DNA of 64,000 nt from Rebecca billardiae RCC1528 (Eukaryota > Haptophyta), in NCBI GenBank assembly GCA_965240325.2, contig OZ251253.1:310001-374000 (forward strand), read 5' to 3'. Shown here piece by piece: positions 62,413 through 64,000 of this stretch (positions are counted from its first letter, which is position 1; each line of letters starts with the position of its first letter). Under the pieces are notes generated by a model. That model saw only the letters and a program-made list of their open reading frames with translations, had not been told where the DNA came from and ran no database searches. The position numbers and the translations under genes were made by a program.

Positions 62413-63879
62413 ATGATGGCAGCGGCGCTCGCGACGCACCTCTGCCTCCTCTCCGCCGGCTTCGCGCGTCCGGCGGCGCTGCGCCTGCCCGTCGGCGCGC
62501 GCGTGTATGCGCCGCCGCCGACGCCCCCGCTCCGCCGCCTCGCGCCGCACGCGGCTGCGGCCGCGCGCGTCGTCGCGTCGTCGAGCGCGGCCGAGGGCGG
62601 CGGCGCCGGCGCCGACGACGCGCCGACGGTGCTGGTCGACGGGAAGCCGGTGGGCGCGGGCACGCCGGTGATCTGCGCGGACGACTTTGGCGCGTGGTGG
62701 ATGGCCACCGTCGTCTCCGTCCGCGTGCGCGAGCCCGAGACTGCCGACGTGCTTGTGCATTACGACGGCTGCGATCCGGGGTGGGACGAGTGGATAGCGC
62801 TGGGATCCGGGCGGGTGCAGCCGCGGCCGACGACGGGCGTGGCGCCGGAGCAGGAGACGTGGCGGGACGTGGGCGAGGACCTCGACGAGGTCGCCGACGC
62901 CGAGCTCCTCGCCACGCTCCGCGCCGAGCGGCAGGCCACCATCGACCAGTGGCAGTTCAACACGCTCTGCTCGGCGCACGCGGGCGCGTGGGTGGGCGAG
63001 TGCGTCCGTTACGAGGCGAGGCGTAACGGCGGCGCGGCGGGCGCGGGCGGGCTCACGCTCGAGCCGTCCGAGCCGCGGTGCGTGCGCTCCCTCGTGCTCC
63101 CGCGCTCGGACGACGGCACCGCCGCCGCGCGCTCGCTCACGCTCGCCGAGGCGGCCGTGGACGCGCGCGGGATTCCGCAGGACTCGTCCGGACGCTCCCG
63201 GACTCTCGTGCCGCAGGAGCTGCGCGCGGCGCGCGGCGCGATGGCTGTGGGCGACGCGTACACCGTCGCGTACAGCCCGGAGCCCGGCGCGCCGCCCGAC
63301 GACCAGCCGCTCGTCCTTGAGCTCGCCATCGCCCACGACCCGCTGCGCACGCCCGGCGCGGCCGACGCGCGCGCGCTCGCGAGCGAGGCCGCCGCGCGCG
63401 CCGGCGTCGAGCACCAGGCGGAGGCGTTCACCCGGCTGCGCTGCACGCTGGGCTACGCGCCGTTCGACGCCGACGCGCGGCGGCTCGAGTGGGTCGAGAT
63501 CGTGCGCGAGATGTACGCGGGCGACGAGCCCGCGGGCTCGGCGGGCGCGGCGGGCGGCGCGCCGGACGCGGTCCGCGCCGCGCTCGGCACGGTCGCGTGC
63601 GCCGCGCACGGCGGCCCCGCGGGCACGGGCCTGTACGACGGCGAGGCGCAGCTGGGCGGCGCCGAGCTGTACAGCTTGTACGCGCCCGGCGGCGTCACCG
63701 TCGTCGCGCCCGCCGCGCTGCGCCGCGGCGCGCCCGCGGCGCTCTCGGTCGACTGGGAGGCGCGTGGCATGCGGTATCAGGCCGATAGGAAGGCGGGCGG
63801 GGAGCACGACGGCTCCCTGCTCACGCTCGAGCTCACGGAGGCGGAGGGCTCGGACGCGAAGGGGCGGGAGGGCGCGTGA
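62413..63879 (+). CDS. Putative plastid protein with Tudor-knot-like domain and DUF3598-like region
   Basis: A 488-residue protein starting at ATG 62413 (a second ATG follows directly). The N-terminus has a signal peptide (AALATHLCLLSAGFARP) followed by an Arg/Ala/Pro stretch, as for secondary plastids. Residues about 85-140 form a chromo/Tudor-knot-like beta barrel, seen in WWMATVVSVRV and YDGCDPGWDEWIALGS. From about 180, WQFNTLCSAHAGAWVGECVRY resembles the start of DUF3598, a lipocalin-like family in cyanobacteria and plastids. The final part (LYAPGGVTVVAPAALRRG, then MRYQADRK) fits its end. The Tudor-like domain normally binds nucleic acid or methylated protein tails, which is unexpected in this context. 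Function unknown. Confidence 0.6.
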   Translation: MMAAALATHLCLLSAGFARPAALRLPVGARVYAPPPTPPLRRLAPHAAAAARVVASSSAAEGGGAGADDAPTVLVDGKPVGAGTPVICADDFGAWWMATVVSVRVREPETADVLVHYDGCDPGWDEWIALGSGRVQPRPTTGVAPEQETWRDVGEDLDEVADAELLATLRAERQATIDQWQFNTLCSAHAGAWVGECVRYEARRNGGAAGAGGLTLEPSEPRCVRSLVLPRSDDGTAAARSLTLAEAAVDARGIPQDSSGRSRTLVPQELRAARGAMAVGDAYTVAYSPEPGAPPDDQPLVLELAIAHDPLRTPGAADARALASEAAARAGVEHQAEAFTRLRCTLGYAPFDADARRLEWVEIVREMYAGDEPAGSAGAAGGAPDAVRAALGTVACAAHGGPAGTGLYDGEAQLGGAELYSLYAPGGVTVVAPAALRRGAPAALSVDWEARGMRYQADRKAGGEHDGSLLTLELTEAEGSDAKGREGA

Positions 63880-64000
63880 GCGAGCGGGCAGGCTGCGCCC
63901 GCCGCGCACCGCCACGCACCGCCACCGCGGCGCGCGTCCATCAGGGCCGACGACCGACCTCGTGAGCGCGCGACGCGCGCGTGTTGCTGTCAGTCAGTCG
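63880..64000. other. Window end, no gene seen
   Basis: These 121 bases after the last stop are GC-rich and hold nothing recognisable. Confidence 0.5.

Overview
This is nuclear DNA from a GC-rich, single-celled eukaryotic alga. The genes are split by GT-AG introns. Several proteins carry a hydrophobic signal followed by a basic, Ala/Arg-rich stretch, as expected for a plastid of secondary origin, and one protein is a likely phytyl ester synthase/acyltransferase. CFAP53, an LC8-type protein and EF-hand proteins point to a motile, flagellated cell. A haptophyte fits best (inference; a green or other secondary alga is not excluded). All intron positions below come from matching reading phase by eye, not from transcripts.

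Left part, 1-19,500: genes alternate strictly in direction. Head-to-head pairs share very short GC-rich gaps of about 115-200 bp (RING/EF-hand, SLC25/ankyrin, thioredoxin-like/MFS, DPY30/MYND). Tail-to-tail gaps hold AT-rich simple-sequence islands. The block ends with a homeobox gene whose second exon encodes a very long Gln/Pro-rich region.

Middle, 19,500-35,800: a gene-poor stretch with a possible decayed coding region is followed by a CRAL-TRIO (SEC14) gene, the two-exon phytyl ester synthase-like gene, an LC8-like gene with a hydrophobic N-terminus, a two-exon aldo/keto reductase, a gag-like ORF beside a dispersed repeat, and a five-exon CFAP53 gene whose introns hold telomere-like repeats.

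AP2 array, 35,800-49,830: six tandem paralogues on the + strand share one unusual design: basic N-terminus, acidic stretch, two AP2 domains, Pro/Ala-rich linker, and a C-terminal coiled coil completed by a small second exon. Copy 1 has four AP2 domains. Copies 2+3 and 4+5 form a 4.29-kb repeated two-gene unit. Copy 6 is decaying.

Right part, 49,830-64,000: mobile-element-like inverted repeats (two nested systems), then a fused GT64-GT4 glycosyltransferase, a cysteine-rich PLAC8-like protein, a frameshifted ORF and nested repeats in a decayed element, a small unrecognised protein, a dual-specificity phosphatase with a C-terminal membrane segment, and a putative plastid protein with a Tudor-like domain and a DUF3598-like region.
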